Position numbers and translations under genes: made by a program. Below the pieces are notes generated by a model. That model was not told the DNA's origin and did not search any database. It saw nothing but the letters and a program-made list of their open reading frames with translations. A stretch of 64,000 nucleotides of DNA, taken from the NCBI RefSeq assembly GCF_018413465.1, contig NZ_JAHCDK010000001.1:62001-126000 (forward strand), written 5' to 3'. This DNA is from Flavobacterium sp. CYK-55 (GTDB lineage Bacteria > Bacteroidota > Bacteroidia > Flavobacteriales > Flavobacteriaceae). The stretch's first letter is position 1, and every line of letters starts with the position of its first letter. Shown piece after piece: positions 42,134 to 50,981 of this stretch.

Positions 42134-42985
42134 TTAATCTTCGTTGGCTAAAGCTGAAGATTTATCGGCAACTTCTAAGTTCACCGCCAAACCTTTATCA
42201 TTAATCATGGTCATGTTGAGGGTATCAAGTTGCGCCAAGTTTTTTGAGACCAATCCACTGAACATATTGTATGAAATGTTCATCTCTTTGAGGTTGCTCA
42301 ATTTTTCTAAATCAAATGGAACTTGTCCTTGCATGTTGTTTTCAAAAAGGCTCAAACTTTCTAATGAAGATAGATTGGCAACTTCACGATCTAGCTTTCC
42401 GGTCAATTTATTACTGCTGAGCAATAATGATTTGAGTGATTTAATGTTGTATAATGAAGTTGGAATATTTCCGGTAAGCTCATTATTATACATTGAAAAA
42501 GTTCTTAGATGTTGCAGATTTCCGATGTTGGCCGGAATTTCACCTGATATTCTATTCATGTGCAACTCAACAACAACTAATCCGGTAGCTTCACATAACG
42601 ATTCGGGCAATTTACCAGAAAGTTTGTTGAATGCAAGGTTAAGGCTTCTGAGTTGTTTTAGATTTCCGATTGAATTTGGAATAACGCCTGAAATGTCATT
42701 CTTGAACAAATTCAAACTTTGCAGATTGATTAAATTACCCATTTCTGTCGGTAATTCACCCGACAAATGATTGTTTTGCAAGTTGATTGCAACTACTTTA
42801 TCGTTGACAATCTTAACGCCAAACCAAGATTCAACAGGAGATTTCAAATCCCATTTATTGGTCCATTGAGTTCCATTAGTGGCTTTGTGCAATTTCATCA
42901 AAGCTTCTTTCTCTGCATCTGAGATGTTTGCCATCATTGAAGCACTAGCAACAAGTGACAAGATTAAAGTAGATAATTTTTTCAT
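42134..42985 (-). CDS. secreted leucine-rich repeat protein (first of pair)
   Basis: A 283-residue exported LRR protein: signal peptide (LILSLVASASMMAN), cap NGTQWTNKWDLKSPVESWFG and eight LRR units (INLQNNHLSGELPTEMGNL, LNLAFNKLSGKLPESLCEA, LLLSSNKLTGKLDREVANL, INISYN-type end). It precedes the other LRR gene by 70 nt. Its leader, but not that of its neighbour, carries paired ATCGACAA repeats also found upstream of gldK. Function unknown, likely ligand binding on or outside the cell. Confidence 0.86.
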   Translation of the reverse strand: MKKLSTLILSLVASASMMANISDAEKEALMKLHKATNGTQWTNKWDLKSPVESWFGVKIVNDKVVAINLQNNHLSGELPTEMGNLINLQSLNLFKNDISGVIPNSIGNLKQLRSLNLAFNKLSGKLPESLCEATGLVVVELHMNRISGEIPANIGNLQHLRTFSMYNNELTGNIPTSLYNIKSLKSLLLSSNKLTGKLDREVANLSSLESLSLFENNMQGQVPFDLEKLSNLKEMNISYNMFSGLVSKNLAQLDTLNMTMINDKGLAVNLEVADKSSALANED

Positions 42986-43032
42986 GACAGATTTGGTTTA
43001 TGTTTTTTTGACGAGGTAAAACTACACACAAC

Positions 43033-43066
43033 ATCGACAAGTTGCAAAAAAAATCGACAAAATGCA
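43033..43066 (-). promoter_or_regulatory. paired ATCGACAA direct repeat upstream of the first LRR gene
   Basis: ATCGACAAGTTGCA (43033) and ATCGACAAAATGCA (43053) are spaced exactly 20 bp start to start, 48-81 nt before the start codon. A weak TAGTTTTA box (43024-43017) lies between. The same pair design is found at 53257-53290 before gldK. Confidence 0.55.
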
Positions 43067-43176
43067 TGTTTTTAAATTTTTATGATGGTTTTTTCTTACA
43101 AATATTGATTCAAAAATAAAATTATCAGCATTTGATTAGAAGCTTGAGAAAGAGTTCAAAACATCCAAAACGATGA

Positions 43177-43204
43177 TTTTGTGTCATAAAATAGCCTACA
43201 TTTG
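43177..43204 (+). promoter_or_regulatory. promoter of the DUF1761 gene
   Basis: TTTTG (43177-43181) and TACATTTG (43197-43204) match the -33 and -7 elements, with a 15-nt gap that is on the short side. The start codon lies 27 nt downstream. Confidence 0.6.
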
Positions 43205-43231
43205 ATACACTAACCAATTAAAAACTATATT

Positions 43232-43714
43232 ATGGAATTTAACTTCTTAGCACTTTTAGCAGCTGCCGCCTCATCAATGATGATAGGCTTTGTTTGGTAT
43301 AATCCAAAAGTTTTTGGCAACATATGGATGCGTGAATCAGGAACTACCGAAGAAAAAATGAAAGGCGCCAATATGGCTATGATTTTTGGTCTTTCGTTTT
43401 TTTATGCTTTTTTAATCAGCTTTATCATTCAGATGCTAACCGTACATCAATTTGGTGCTATGGGTATGGTAGGTGGGCATCCGGAAACGGCCAAAGCATC
43501 ATACACCGAATTCATGGCTGATTATGGCTCTGCATACAGAACATTCAAACACGGAGCCTTACATGGTTTTATGACCGGATTGTTCTTAGCTTTACCAATG
43601 GTAGCAACCAATGCGCTATACGAGCGTAGAACTTATAAGTATTCACTCATTGTTGGCGGATACTGGACCGTTACGTTTATGGTTATGGGCGGCATCATTT
43701 GCGCTTGGCAATAA
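43232..43714 (+). CDS. DUF1761 family membrane protein
   Basis: A 160-residue integral membrane protein with about four helices: NFLALLAAAASSMMIGFVWY, MAMIFGLSFFYAFLISFII, HGALHGFMTGLFLALPMVAT and GGYWTVTFMVMGGIICAW. FVWYNPKVFGNIWMRESG is the typical DUF1761 start. Function unknown. It has its own promoter and terminator. Confidence 0.88.
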   Translation: MEFNFLALLAAAASSMMIGFVWYNPKVFGNIWMRESGTTEEKMKGANMAMIFGLSFFYAFLISFIIQMLTVHQFGAMGMVGGHPETAKASYTEFMADYGSAYRTFKHGALHGFMTGLFLALPMVATNALYERRTYKYSLIVGGYWTVTFMVMGGIICAWQ

Positions 43715-43739
43715 ACCCAAAAATGACAATATAATGTTA

Positions 43740-43773
43740 AATCTCGCCGGTGCTTTTCTGGCGAGATTTTTTT
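43740..43773 (+). terminator. terminator of the DUF1761 gene
   Basis: AATCTCGCC (43740-43748) pairs with GGCGAGATT (43760-43768), followed by a T-run. Confidence 0.9.
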
Positions 43774-43803
43774 ATTCTTTACTTTTAACCACATTTTTTA
43801 CCC

Positions 43804-44952
43804 TTGATAACTGCATACAAATTCAAGATATTTTCTTCAGCTGATGAGCTGCCAGCCACTTGGAACGAAGTAGCTGACGGAAATGTTTTCCTCAGTCAAA
43901 AGTATTTACAAGTACTCTCGCTTTCTTGCCCAAAAAACATGGTTTGTCGTTTTATTGGTTTATACCAAAATGAGGAACTCATCGGTGTTGCCATTGCCGA
44001 ATTCTTGGATTTGAATTTATTAGAATCATTTGGTGAACGCGATCAGTGTTTTAAAACCAGTGTCCGAAATTTTGTTTTCAGAAATTTTGCTTCGCATGTT
44101 TTGTTTTTGGGTAATAATATGTTAACCGGTCAACACGCTTTTCGATTATTGCGAGAAGCCGATCCTAAAAAAGCAACGCAAACGCTCTACTGGGCAGCCG
44201 AAGCCTTAAAAATAGAATTTGCTCAATTAGGGAAAAAAGTACACATCGTTACTTATAAAGATTTTGACGCTGAACAGATTAAAAGTTTTGAGCACCACAG
44301 GTTTTCATCATTTTATAAGTTCAGCACTCAACCCAATATGCTTTTTCACGTTCAAGAGAATTGGAAAACCGAAGAGGATTACGTGAATGCCTTAAACAAA
44401 AAATATCGAGATCAATACAAACGCGTACGTAAAAAAGAGCTTGGTATTGAAAAACATCGAATGACTTTAGAGGAGGTCAAAGCCAATGAATCACAAATTT
44501 ATGAGCTGTATTTTCATGTGGCTAAGAATGCTCCGTTCAACACTTTTTTCTTGGCGCAAAATCACTTTAGTGTTTTTAAGGAAATATTTGGCGATGCCTT
44601 TTTGTTCTATGGCTATTATCTGAATGAAAAACTCGTTGGTTTTAACACAATGATTGTTAATGGAGATTCGCTCGACACTTATTTTTTAGGTTATGATGAT
44701 ATGGTTCAACGTGAGAAAATGCTCTATTTAAATATGTTGTATGATATGATTGCTTGTGCGATTCATAAAAACTACCGCGAATTGGTGTTTTCGAGAACTG
44801 CTTTAGAAATCAAAAGTTCGGTTGGCGCTGTTCCGGTTGACACTTATGGCTATATCGAACATAAAAACGCGCTCATTAACCGATGTATGTCAACCTTGTT
44901 TGGATACTTAGAACCCGAAGTTCAATGGAATCCGAGAAATCCTTTTAAGTAA
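43804..44952 (+). CDS. GNAT-like acyltransferase (FemAB/BioF2-like), TTG start
   Basis: A 382-residue protein with N-acetyltransferase features spread over two GNAT-like halves, comparable to peptidoglycan-bridge or DUF482-type acyltransferases (for example KKYRDQYKRVRKKELGIEKH and ELVFSRTALEIKSSVGAVPV). The start is TTG: the first ATG in frame is in the body and the frame has a stop just upstream, while the N-terminal TAYKFKIFSSADELPATW reads as genuine coding sequence. It is convergent with the ABC-F gene, 2 nt apart at the stops. Acyl donor and acceptor are unknown. Confidence 0.72.
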   Translation: MITAYKFKIFSSADELPATWNEVADGNVFLSQKYLQVLSLSCPKNMVCRFIGLYQNEELIGVAIAEFLDLNLLESFGERDQCFKTSVRNFVFRNFASHVLFLGNNMLTGQHAFRLLREADPKKATQTLYWAAEALKIEFAQLGKKVHIVTYKDFDAEQIKSFEHHRFSSFYKFSTQPNMLFHVQENWKTEEDYVNALNKKYRDQYKRVRKKELGIEKHRMTLEEVKANESQIYELYFHVAKNAPFNTFFLAQNHFSVFKEIFGDAFLFYGYYLNEKLVGFNTMIVNGDSLDTYFLGYDDMVQREKMLYLNMLYDMIACAIHKNYRELVFSRTALEIKSSVGAVPVDTYGYIEHKNALINRCMSTLFGYLEPEVQWNPRNPFK

Positions 44953-44954
44953 AC

Positions 44955-46868
44955 TCAAAAATTGTCTAGCTCAAGTTGTACTTGTTCCCAATCTTCGAGT
45001 AATTGGTCTAAATCTTTTTTCTTTTTTTCGTAGGCGGCAAAAAAATGAGCATCTTCAATATGTTTGTTGTAATTTGAGGTCAAAGCCAAATCATCTTGTT
45101 GAATTTGCTTTTCTAATTGCTGAATTTGCCCTTCAATTTTTGAAAGTCTATTCTGCAACGACTTCTGAGCCTTTTGTGCTTCAAACGATAGATTTTTCTT
45201 TTCAGCTTTTGGAGCCTCTTTAGCTACCACCAAATCTTTCTTTTCAAACTCACGCATGTTATCAGCGTTTCGTTGCTCTAAAAAGAAGTTGATATCACCC
45301 AAATACTCTTTGATTTTTTGATCTTTAAATTCGTAAACAATATTTGACATTCCTTGCAAGAAATCACGGTCGTGCGAAACAATCAGCAAAGTTCCTTCAT
45401 ATTTTTGAAGTGCGGCCTTGAGTACATTTTTGGATTTGATATCAAGATGGTTGGTGGGCTCATCCATAATCAGAACGTTGATGGGCTGAAGCAAAAGTTT
45501 GCACAAAGCCAATCGGTTGCGCTCACCTCCTGAGAGTACTTTGACTTTTTTCTCGACATCATCACCGCGAAACAAAAAAGCGCCCAACATATCGCGCACT
45601 TTAGAACGATTCGTGTCATTGGCGGCGTTCTCCATGGTTTCTAAGAGTGTGATTTCGCCATCGAGATATTCAGCTTGATTTTGAGCAAAATAACCCAGCT
45701 CAACATTGTGCCCGAGTTTGATGCTGCCCTGATAGTCGAATTCGTTGACCATGGCTTTGATAAAGGTTGATTTACCTTGACCATTTTGCCCAACAAAAGC
45801 AATCTTGCTTCCGCGTTCAACCAAAAGATTGATGTCTTTTAAAACGGTTTTATCTCCGAATTTTTTAGTCACTGATTCGGCTTCAACAACTACTTTACCG
45901 GGTGTTTTTGATACCGGAAATGAAATACTCATCACCGAATTATCATCTTCATCTACCTCAATACGCTCAACTTTGTCAAGTTTTTTAATCAGTGATTGTG
46001 CCATCGAGGCTTTACTGGCTTTGGCACGGAACTTTTCGATGAGCTTCTCGGTTTCTTCGATTTTCTTTTGTTGATTCTTTTGCGTAGCCAACTGCTTTTC
46101 GCGGATTTCCTGACGAAGTGTCAAGTATTGCGTGTAGGGTTTATTAAAATCATAAGCTTTACCCAAAGATATTTCGATGGTTCGATTGGTAACATTATCC
46201 AAAAACATTTTATCGTGTGATACAATGACCACAACTCCGGAATAATTCTTCAAGAAATTTTCAAGCCAGATGATACTTTCAATATCCAAGTGGTTCGTTG
46301 GCTCATCGAGTAACAAGACATCGTTGTTTTGCAAAAGTAACTTAGCCAATTCAATGCGCATGCGCCAACCGCCTGAGAAGGTTTCAGTAAGATTATTAAA
46401 ATCTTCTCGCTTAAAACCCAATCCAAGCAAAATTTTCTCGGTATTGCCTACATAGTTATATCCGTCAAGCAATTCAAAACGATGTGTGTAATCAGATAAG
46501 TCTTCAATGAGTTGTGCGTATGATTCGCTTTCGTAATCTGTACGCGTCGCGAGTTGGTGGTTAATTTGATCAAGCTTTTTCTCGACGGTTTTGATTTCAG
46601 TAAAAGCTTGATATGCTTCTTCAAGAACGGTTCGCCCATGTTCAAAATCAATATCCTGGCGCAAAAACCCAATACAAATTTCTTTTTCAGTAGCAATACT
46701 TCCGGTATCTGGCGCAATATCACGAGCCAAAATTTTGAGCAAAGTTGATTTTCCAGCGCCATTTTTACCGACCAAACCTACTCTATCTCCGGCACCTAAA
46801 CGAAAAGTAATTTCTTCAAACAAAAACGTTCCGCCAAAGGAAACCGATAAATTGTGTATGTTGAGCAT
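44955..46868 (-). CDS. ABC-F family ATP-binding protein
   Basis: A 637-residue ABC-F protein with two ATPase halves and no membrane domain. Walker A is GKNGAGKST and GQNGQGKST; signatures are FSGGWRMRIELAKLL and LSGGERNRLALCKLL; Walker B is VLLLDEPTNHLDIESI and VLIMDEPTNHLDIKS. A linker follows the first half and a long coiled-coil tail (AQKAQKSLQNRLSKIEGQIQ) ends the protein, as in Uup-type members. ABC-F proteins act on the ribosome or DNA; this one is closest to Uup by architecture. Confidence 0.9.
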   Translation of the reverse strand: MLNIHNLSVSFGGTFLFEEITFRLGAGDRVGLVGKNGAGKSTLLKILARDIAPDTGSIATEKEICIGFLRQDIDFEHGRTVLEEAYQAFTEIKTVEKKLDQINHQLATRTDYESESYAQLIEDLSDYTHRFELLDGYNYVGNTEKILLGLGFKREDFNNLTETFSGGWRMRIELAKLLLQNNDVLLLDEPTNHLDIESIIWLENFLKNYSGVVVIVSHDKMFLDNVTNRTIEISLGKAYDFNKPYTQYLTLRQEIREKQLATQKNQQKKIEETEKLIEKFRAKASKASMAQSLIKKLDKVERIEVDEDDNSVMSISFPVSKTPGKVVVEAESVTKKFGDKTVLKDINLLVERGSKIAFVGQNGQGKSTFIKAMVNEFDYQGSIKLGHNVELGYFAQNQAEYLDGEITLLETMENAANDTNRSKVRDMLGAFLFRGDDVEKKVKVLSGGERNRLALCKLLLQPINVLIMDEPTNHLDIKSKNVLKAALQKYEGTLLIVSHDRDFLQGMSNIVYEFKDQKIKEYLGDINFFLEQRNADNMREFEKKDLVVAKEAPKAEKKNLSFEAQKAQKSLQNRLSKIEGQIQQLEKQIQQDDLALTSNYNKHIEDAHFFAAYEKKKKDLDQLLEDWEQVQLELDNF

Positions 46869-46909
46869 AATTGTGACTATTGTTACTGTGGTAAAAACTT
46901 AGATTCAGG

Positions 46910-46917
46910 TATCTTTG
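46910..46917 (+). promoter_or_regulatory. -7 box of the DUF983 gene
   Basis: TATCTTTG matches TAnnTTTG, 16 nt before the ATG, so the leader should be very short. A -33 TTG is 27 nt away, longer than usual. Confidence 0.4.
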
Positions 46918-46933
46918 TCAAAATTTTTTGCAA

Positions 46934-47314
46934 ATGTTAAAAAAAGGAACCAAACTAAACAGCATTTTAACAGGAACTTGCCCTCGATGCCAAAATGAAA
47001 GCATGTATGTTAAGAAAAACCCCTATCAACTTAATCAGATGCTAACCATGCATGAAGAATGCAGTCATTGCAAATTGGTTTATCAAATTGAGCCATCATT
47101 CTTTTATGGTGCTATGTATGTAAGTTACGCCGTAAATGTGGCAGTAGGTGTTGCGGCTTTTATCATATCGCATGTTTTTATCGGACTTGAACTTATTCCT
47201 TCATTTATAGCAATTGTGACTACTCTATTGGTATTATACCCTCCAATTCTGAGAGTATCTCGCAACATGTACATCAACATGTTTGTATCATACGATCCGG
47301 AAGTTAAATCTTAA
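46934..47314 (+). CDS. DUF983 family protein
   Basis: A 126-residue protein starting at MLKKGTKLNSILTG, an ATG preferred to a TTG two codons upstream. A cysteine zinc-ribbon part (TCPRCQNESMYVK, HEECSHCKLVYQ) precedes two membrane helices (YAVNVAVGVAAFIISHVFIG and FIAIVTTLLVLYPPIL). Some DUF983 proteins are linked to cytochrome oxidase assembly, but this short form is of unknown role. Its 3-prime end overlaps the convergent oxidoreductase by 11 nt. Confidence 0.84.
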   Translation: MLKKGTKLNSILTGTCPRCQNESMYVKKNPYQLNQMLTMHEECSHCKLVYQIEPSFFYGAMYVSYAVNVAVGVAAFIISHVFIGLELIPSFIAIVTTLLVLYPPILRVSRNMYINMFVSYDPEVKS

Positions 47315-48362
47315 CGCCGCGTTTGCGATAGATGCGATTGATGTTGGCCTCTGCCTGAACTGGTTCATTATTTACAATTTGTTGGAATAATTCATTTGCC
47401 ATAGATGGGCCAACTAAAACACCGCGTGTTCCCAAACCATTGAGCAAGTGAATATTTTTGTATAGATGATGTGTTCCAACCAAAGGTCTTCGGTCATTAA
47501 CCGTAGGGCGTATTCCGGCATAATGATCAACAACTTCATAACAGCAATTGATTATCTCGTCAAGTTGAGACAATAACTCTTCGCGCCCGGATTTTGTTGG
47601 TAACGAGGTTTGATCTTCCCAATTGTAAGTTGCACCAATCTTGAATAAGCCATCGCCAAGCGGTAAAATAAAAATTCCTGCATTGACAATTTGATCGAGT
47701 TCGAGTTCAGGTGCCTTTATCAATAACAGTTCACCTTTACTGCTAACCAAAGGTAAATCTGAAAAAAAAGGATTTTGCAACATACCAAAACCTTCAGCAA
47801 AAATGATATGTTTCGCTTTTAAGTTTTTATAGATTAAAAAATCCTTTTCAATTTGAAGTTCAGTATGAACAAAAACTTCGTGACTAAAAACCTTTTGTTC
47901 CTTTAAGTAAGCGCGAAAAGAATCCATCAGAGAAGCAACTTCAAGAAAACCGGTACAGTTTACTTTACCAAAGTCAAAAGGAGCAGAAAGTCCGTTAAAA
48001 TTATCCGAAATCAAATTGACAGAAAGATAATCAGACAGTTCTGATTTATCAGCAGCCACAAACCAGTTGTTCTGCTCTTCAACTGAAAAAAAGCGTCTCA
48101 AAATAGGCAAATCATGAAAAAAAGACCTATTTAGTTTTTGCTCTAAACTGCGATAGAATTGCAATGCAAATGGAAGTTGCTTTTCAGCTTGCCAAGCCTT
48201 AGAAAATCTTTTTAAAATGATTGGATTGTATAATCCACCAGCAACATATGACGCATTTTGTTGGCAATCATCAATGACATAAATACTGCAGTTGTTTTGC
48301 AATGCAATTTCGGCAAATGATAAACCTGCTAATCCAGAACCAATAATGAGAAAATCATACAT
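47304..48362 (-). CDS. FAD-dependent oxidoreductase (DAO family)
   Basis: A 352-residue flavoprotein starting at MYDFLIIGSGLAGLSFAEI, with the GxGxxG dinucleotide fold. Later blocks INAGIFILPLGDGLFKIGATY-like (kept short here as ILPLGDGLFKIGATYNWE) and HYAGIRPTVNDRRPLVGT, GLGTRGVLVGPSMANELF match glycine-oxidase or D-amino-acid dehydrogenase relatives. It may oxidise an amino acid or amine. A longer start would run through the gldN terminator and is rejected. Confidence 0.83.
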   Translation of the reverse strand: MYDFLIIGSGLAGLSFAEIALQNNCSIYVIDDCQQNASYVAGGLYNPIILKRFSKAWQAEKQLPFALQFYRSLEQKLNRSFFHDLPILRRFFSVEEQNNWFVAADKSELSDYLSVNLISDNFNGLSAPFDFGKVNCTGFLEVASLMDSFRAYLKEQKVFSHEVFVHTELQIEKDFLIYKNLKAKHIIFAEGFGMLQNPFFSDLPLVSSKGELLLIKAPELELDQIVNAGIFILPLGDGLFKIGATYNWEDQTSLPTKSGREELLSQLDEIINCCYEVVDHYAGIRPTVNDRRPLVGTHHLYKNIHLLNGLGTRGVLVGPSMANELFQQIVNNEPVQAEANINRIYRKRGVKI

Positions 48363-48369
48363 AATGCAA

Positions 48370-48401
48370 AAATAAAAACTCCCGCTCAAAGAACGGGAGT
48401 T
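48370..48401 (-). terminator. terminator of the gldKLMN operon
   Basis: AACTCCCG (48377-48384) pairs with CGGGAGTT (48394-48401), followed on the minus strand by TTTATTTTT. It lies 26 nt after the gldN stop. Confidence 0.9.
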
Positions 48402-48426
48402 ATACTTTATAATATTGTGCAACTGA

Positions 48427-49338
48427 TTAGTAGTTCCACATATCTTGTTCAAAATTACGAATCTTTTCTTTGATACGTTCTGACTCAAGAAGCTGCATTT
48501 GTGCATTGTCTCTTTCGTAATCTGCAATGTTACGGTCACCATACACATTCTCTTCTTTATAAATCACGCCATTAAATCTGCGAGAGTTCAAAAGATGATC
48601 AAAAGTGATTGGCTGCGCAGAATTTTTGTCATTAAAAGCTTTCGCTTCGTGCAAAACATCTCTGATGGCAGGAAAATACACCCAGAAAAGTTCTATAACA
48701 TCTGGATTTTCAGCTCCGATATCACGAGCCTCTGGAGAAACAGGACAAATACCCAACAACCTGTATTTTAACTCACTTTGACGTTTGTCAAAATACCAAT
48801 AACCTTTGATTTTGTATCCCGTAATGTCTTGGGCTGTCAAATCTTTAGTATTGATGTATTGAGGATCAAGAACTTTTCTTCCGGCTTTGTAATCGTCATA
48901 AAAGTTGTTGATCTCATCAAGACCAGTTTGGGTGGTATCAACGTATTTAAAAGATGATTGCATATCTTTTAATGTCTTCTTGGTATTGAAGTAATCATCA
49001 GCATATACCTCAGTAATTTTGCCACTTTTGATACCGTTAAGTAAAACTGTAAACAATGATCTACGGTCTTTACCTATGTTGGCAGTATCAATTGGATAGT
49101 ATAGCGGAAAATTAATTCTTTCATCAAGATCAATGAGTTCCCAAATACTCTTACCCATCAATACATCTCTGTCATGAACATAACCATAGGGTAACGGTTT
49201 GTCATTATCAGAAATCAATTGTGCAGGCGTTTTCTTGCCGATGTCACTTGGGGTTTTTGCATTCAGCAAATTTGATTGTGCTGAAAGCTTACCAGCTGTG
49301 ATGGCCAAAAGTACCAATAAACAATTTCTTAGCTTCAT
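48427..49338 (-). CDS. gldN: gliding motility / T9SS protein GldN
   Basis: A 303-residue periplasmic T9SS component with signal peptide (CLLVLLAITAGKLSAQ). Typical blocks are DVLMGKSIWELIDLDERINF, YYPIDTANIGKDRRSLFTVL, IKGYWYFDKRQSELKYRLLG and NPDVIELFWVYFPAIRDVLH. GldN (PorN) joins GldK in the outer ring of the trans-envelope machine that exports T9SS cargo such as the adhesin at 15480. It is the last gene of the operon, 51 nt after gldM. Confidence 0.97.
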   Translation of the reverse strand: MKLRNCLLVLLAITAGKLSAQSNLLNAKTPSDIGKKTPAQLISDNDKPLPYGYVHDRDVLMGKSIWELIDLDERINFPLYYPIDTANIGKDRRSLFTVLLNGIKSGKITEVYADDYFNTKKTLKDMQSSFKYVDTTQTGLDEINNFYDDYKAGRKVLDPQYINTKDLTAQDITGYKIKGYWYFDKRQSELKYRLLGICPVSPEARDIGAENPDVIELFWVYFPAIRDVLHEAKAFNDKNSAQPITFDHLLNSRRFNGVIYKEENVYGDRNIADYERDNAQMQLLESERIKEKIRNFEQDMWNY

Positions 49339-49389
49339 CTTTATTATTGTTAGGGTTATCTGAGGCTTTTAAAAGATTTCCTCAGATGA

Positions 49390-50931
49390 TTATTGTATTT
49401 CGTAAATAACCGGCGAACACTTAGGCGGGATAATATTTGAAGCTACACCTACAATCTTAGTTTTAATATCATAGATTGTAATTTGATCACCTCTACCAGC
49501 TCTGGCAAGTGCGGCTTTACATTGACCATTAACGCGGTCACCATTTACAATTATAGCAGCCTGACCAGGTACTTTGAACGTAAATTGAGTAACTTGGAAA
49601 TTCAAATCATATAAGAAGTCAGGTAGTTTAGCCGTAATCTGTGAAACCTCTAAACGTGACTTAGCGCCTTTTGTATTGCCCATTTCACCGCCTATAGCAC
49701 CTTGCGGACCAGGGATATTTTTGATACGGAATACCTTTTTATCTGAAACAGTTTTCCCATCTGACATTTTACCAGACACAGACACGGTAACTTCAGTTCC
49801 GGTACCAGGGTTTAAATTGTACTTACCATTTTGACCAGCTTTTGCTAAACCTGGAGCTGATGCAGTAACATTATTGTCAGAAATCCCGGCAAAAGATATA
49901 GTCATTGGGTTAGGCAATCCACGATAAACAACGTTCATTTTATCTGCGGAAATATTAGCAGAATTTGGGCGAGGAACAACCACATATTTACCTTCGAAAG
50001 GCAAATTAACTGGTTTACCATCTTCCATAAAAGTAAAACTACCTTTAAGGTTTTGCTCACCAATACTTCCAGCAGTAGAGTTAATCACGGCTTGACCGTT
50101 AACAATTTTACCAGGTCCATTAAAACCGGCTACTTTAACATTTTCGTCATACTTACCAATAACAACTTTACCGGTTACCTGTTCTCCTTGGAAATAAACA
50201 TTTTTGTCAAGAGCGACAATAGCTTGAAAGTTTTTAAGTGACATTGTTTCGATAGCAGCTTTACCTAACAATACACTATATACATCAGCCTCTGCTTTCT
50301 TAATATCATTTTGTGCCAAAGCTATTTTAGCAAGTGTAGCAATTGCAGGGAAGCCTTTGAAATGATAGTCAAGATATTTTTTCTTAACACCTTCACCGTC
50401 TTTGATGTCTGCTGTATTAAACTTAGCATCAATCTCGCGAACAATTGGAGTCAACTTAACATTACGCCCCAAAATTGATTTCATGTCTTTCAAATATTGG
50501 TCATAGTGAGAAATAATCTCTTTCCCTTTTGCTGAATACCCATCACCTTTGAACCACTTTTCATCAATATTTGATTTGTCCATTGCTTCATAAGGCAACT
50601 TACCGGTTTTTTCTTCAACCGGAAAATCTTTAGAAATTTCAGACTTTACAGTTTCAAGGTAATCATAAAACTTTTTAGAAGCATCCTTAACCTGATTTGC
50701 ATCTTCTAAGGCCACTTTGAAAGTTGCATTTTCAGCAGCTTTAGAGGCTAATACTGACAGCATCTCTTCATTCGCTTTCTTTGCTCCTTTATTTACATCT
50801 TCAAATTTTTCGTTCATCAATCCAAACGCCGATAATACTTCTTTTGACATGTTTAATGCCAACATCGCGATGAAAACCAAATACATTAGGTTAATCATCT
50901 TCTGTCTAGGGGTTAATTTTCCTCCTGCCAT
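49390..50931 (-). CDS. gldM: gliding motility / T9SS motor protein GldM
   Basis: A 513-residue protein with one N-terminal membrane helix (MINLMYLVFIAMLALNMSKE) and four periplasmic beta-domains after a helical stalk (for example NVYFQGEQVTGKVVIGKYDE, FNSTAGSIG-type strands, FDYDLNFQVTQFTFKVPG-like end). With GldL it forms the proton-driven T9SS/gliding motor and reaches toward the GldKN ring. The conserved first block GGKLTPRQKMINLMYLVF is intact. Full length. Confidence 0.97.
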   Translation of the reverse strand: MAGGKLTPRQKMINLMYLVFIAMLALNMSKEVLSAFGLMNEKFEDVNKGAKKANEEMLSVLASKAAENATFKVALEDANQVKDASKKFYDYLETVKSEISKDFPVEEKTGKLPYEAMDKSNIDEKWFKGDGYSAKGKEIISHYDQYLKDMKSILGRNVKLTPIVREIDAKFNTADIKDGEGVKKKYLDYHFKGFPAIATLAKIALAQNDIKKAEADVYSVLLGKAAIETMSLKNFQAIVALDKNVYFQGEQVTGKVVIGKYDENVKVAGFNGPGKIVNGQAVINSTAGSIGEQNLKGSFTFMEDGKPVNLPFEGKYVVVPRPNSANISADKMNVVYRGLPNPMTISFAGISDNNVTASAPGLAKAGQNGKYNLNPGTGTEVTVSVSGKMSDGKTVSDKKVFRIKNIPGPQGAIGGEMGNTKGAKSRLEVSQITAKLPDFLYDLNFQVTQFTFKVPGQAAIIVNGDRVNGQCKAALARAGRGDQITIYDIKTKIVGVASNIIPPKCSPVIYEIQ

Positions 50932-50981
50932 TTTTTCTTAATTAATTTTCTTGATTATTACTAGTAAAAATGTGAGAAAAA

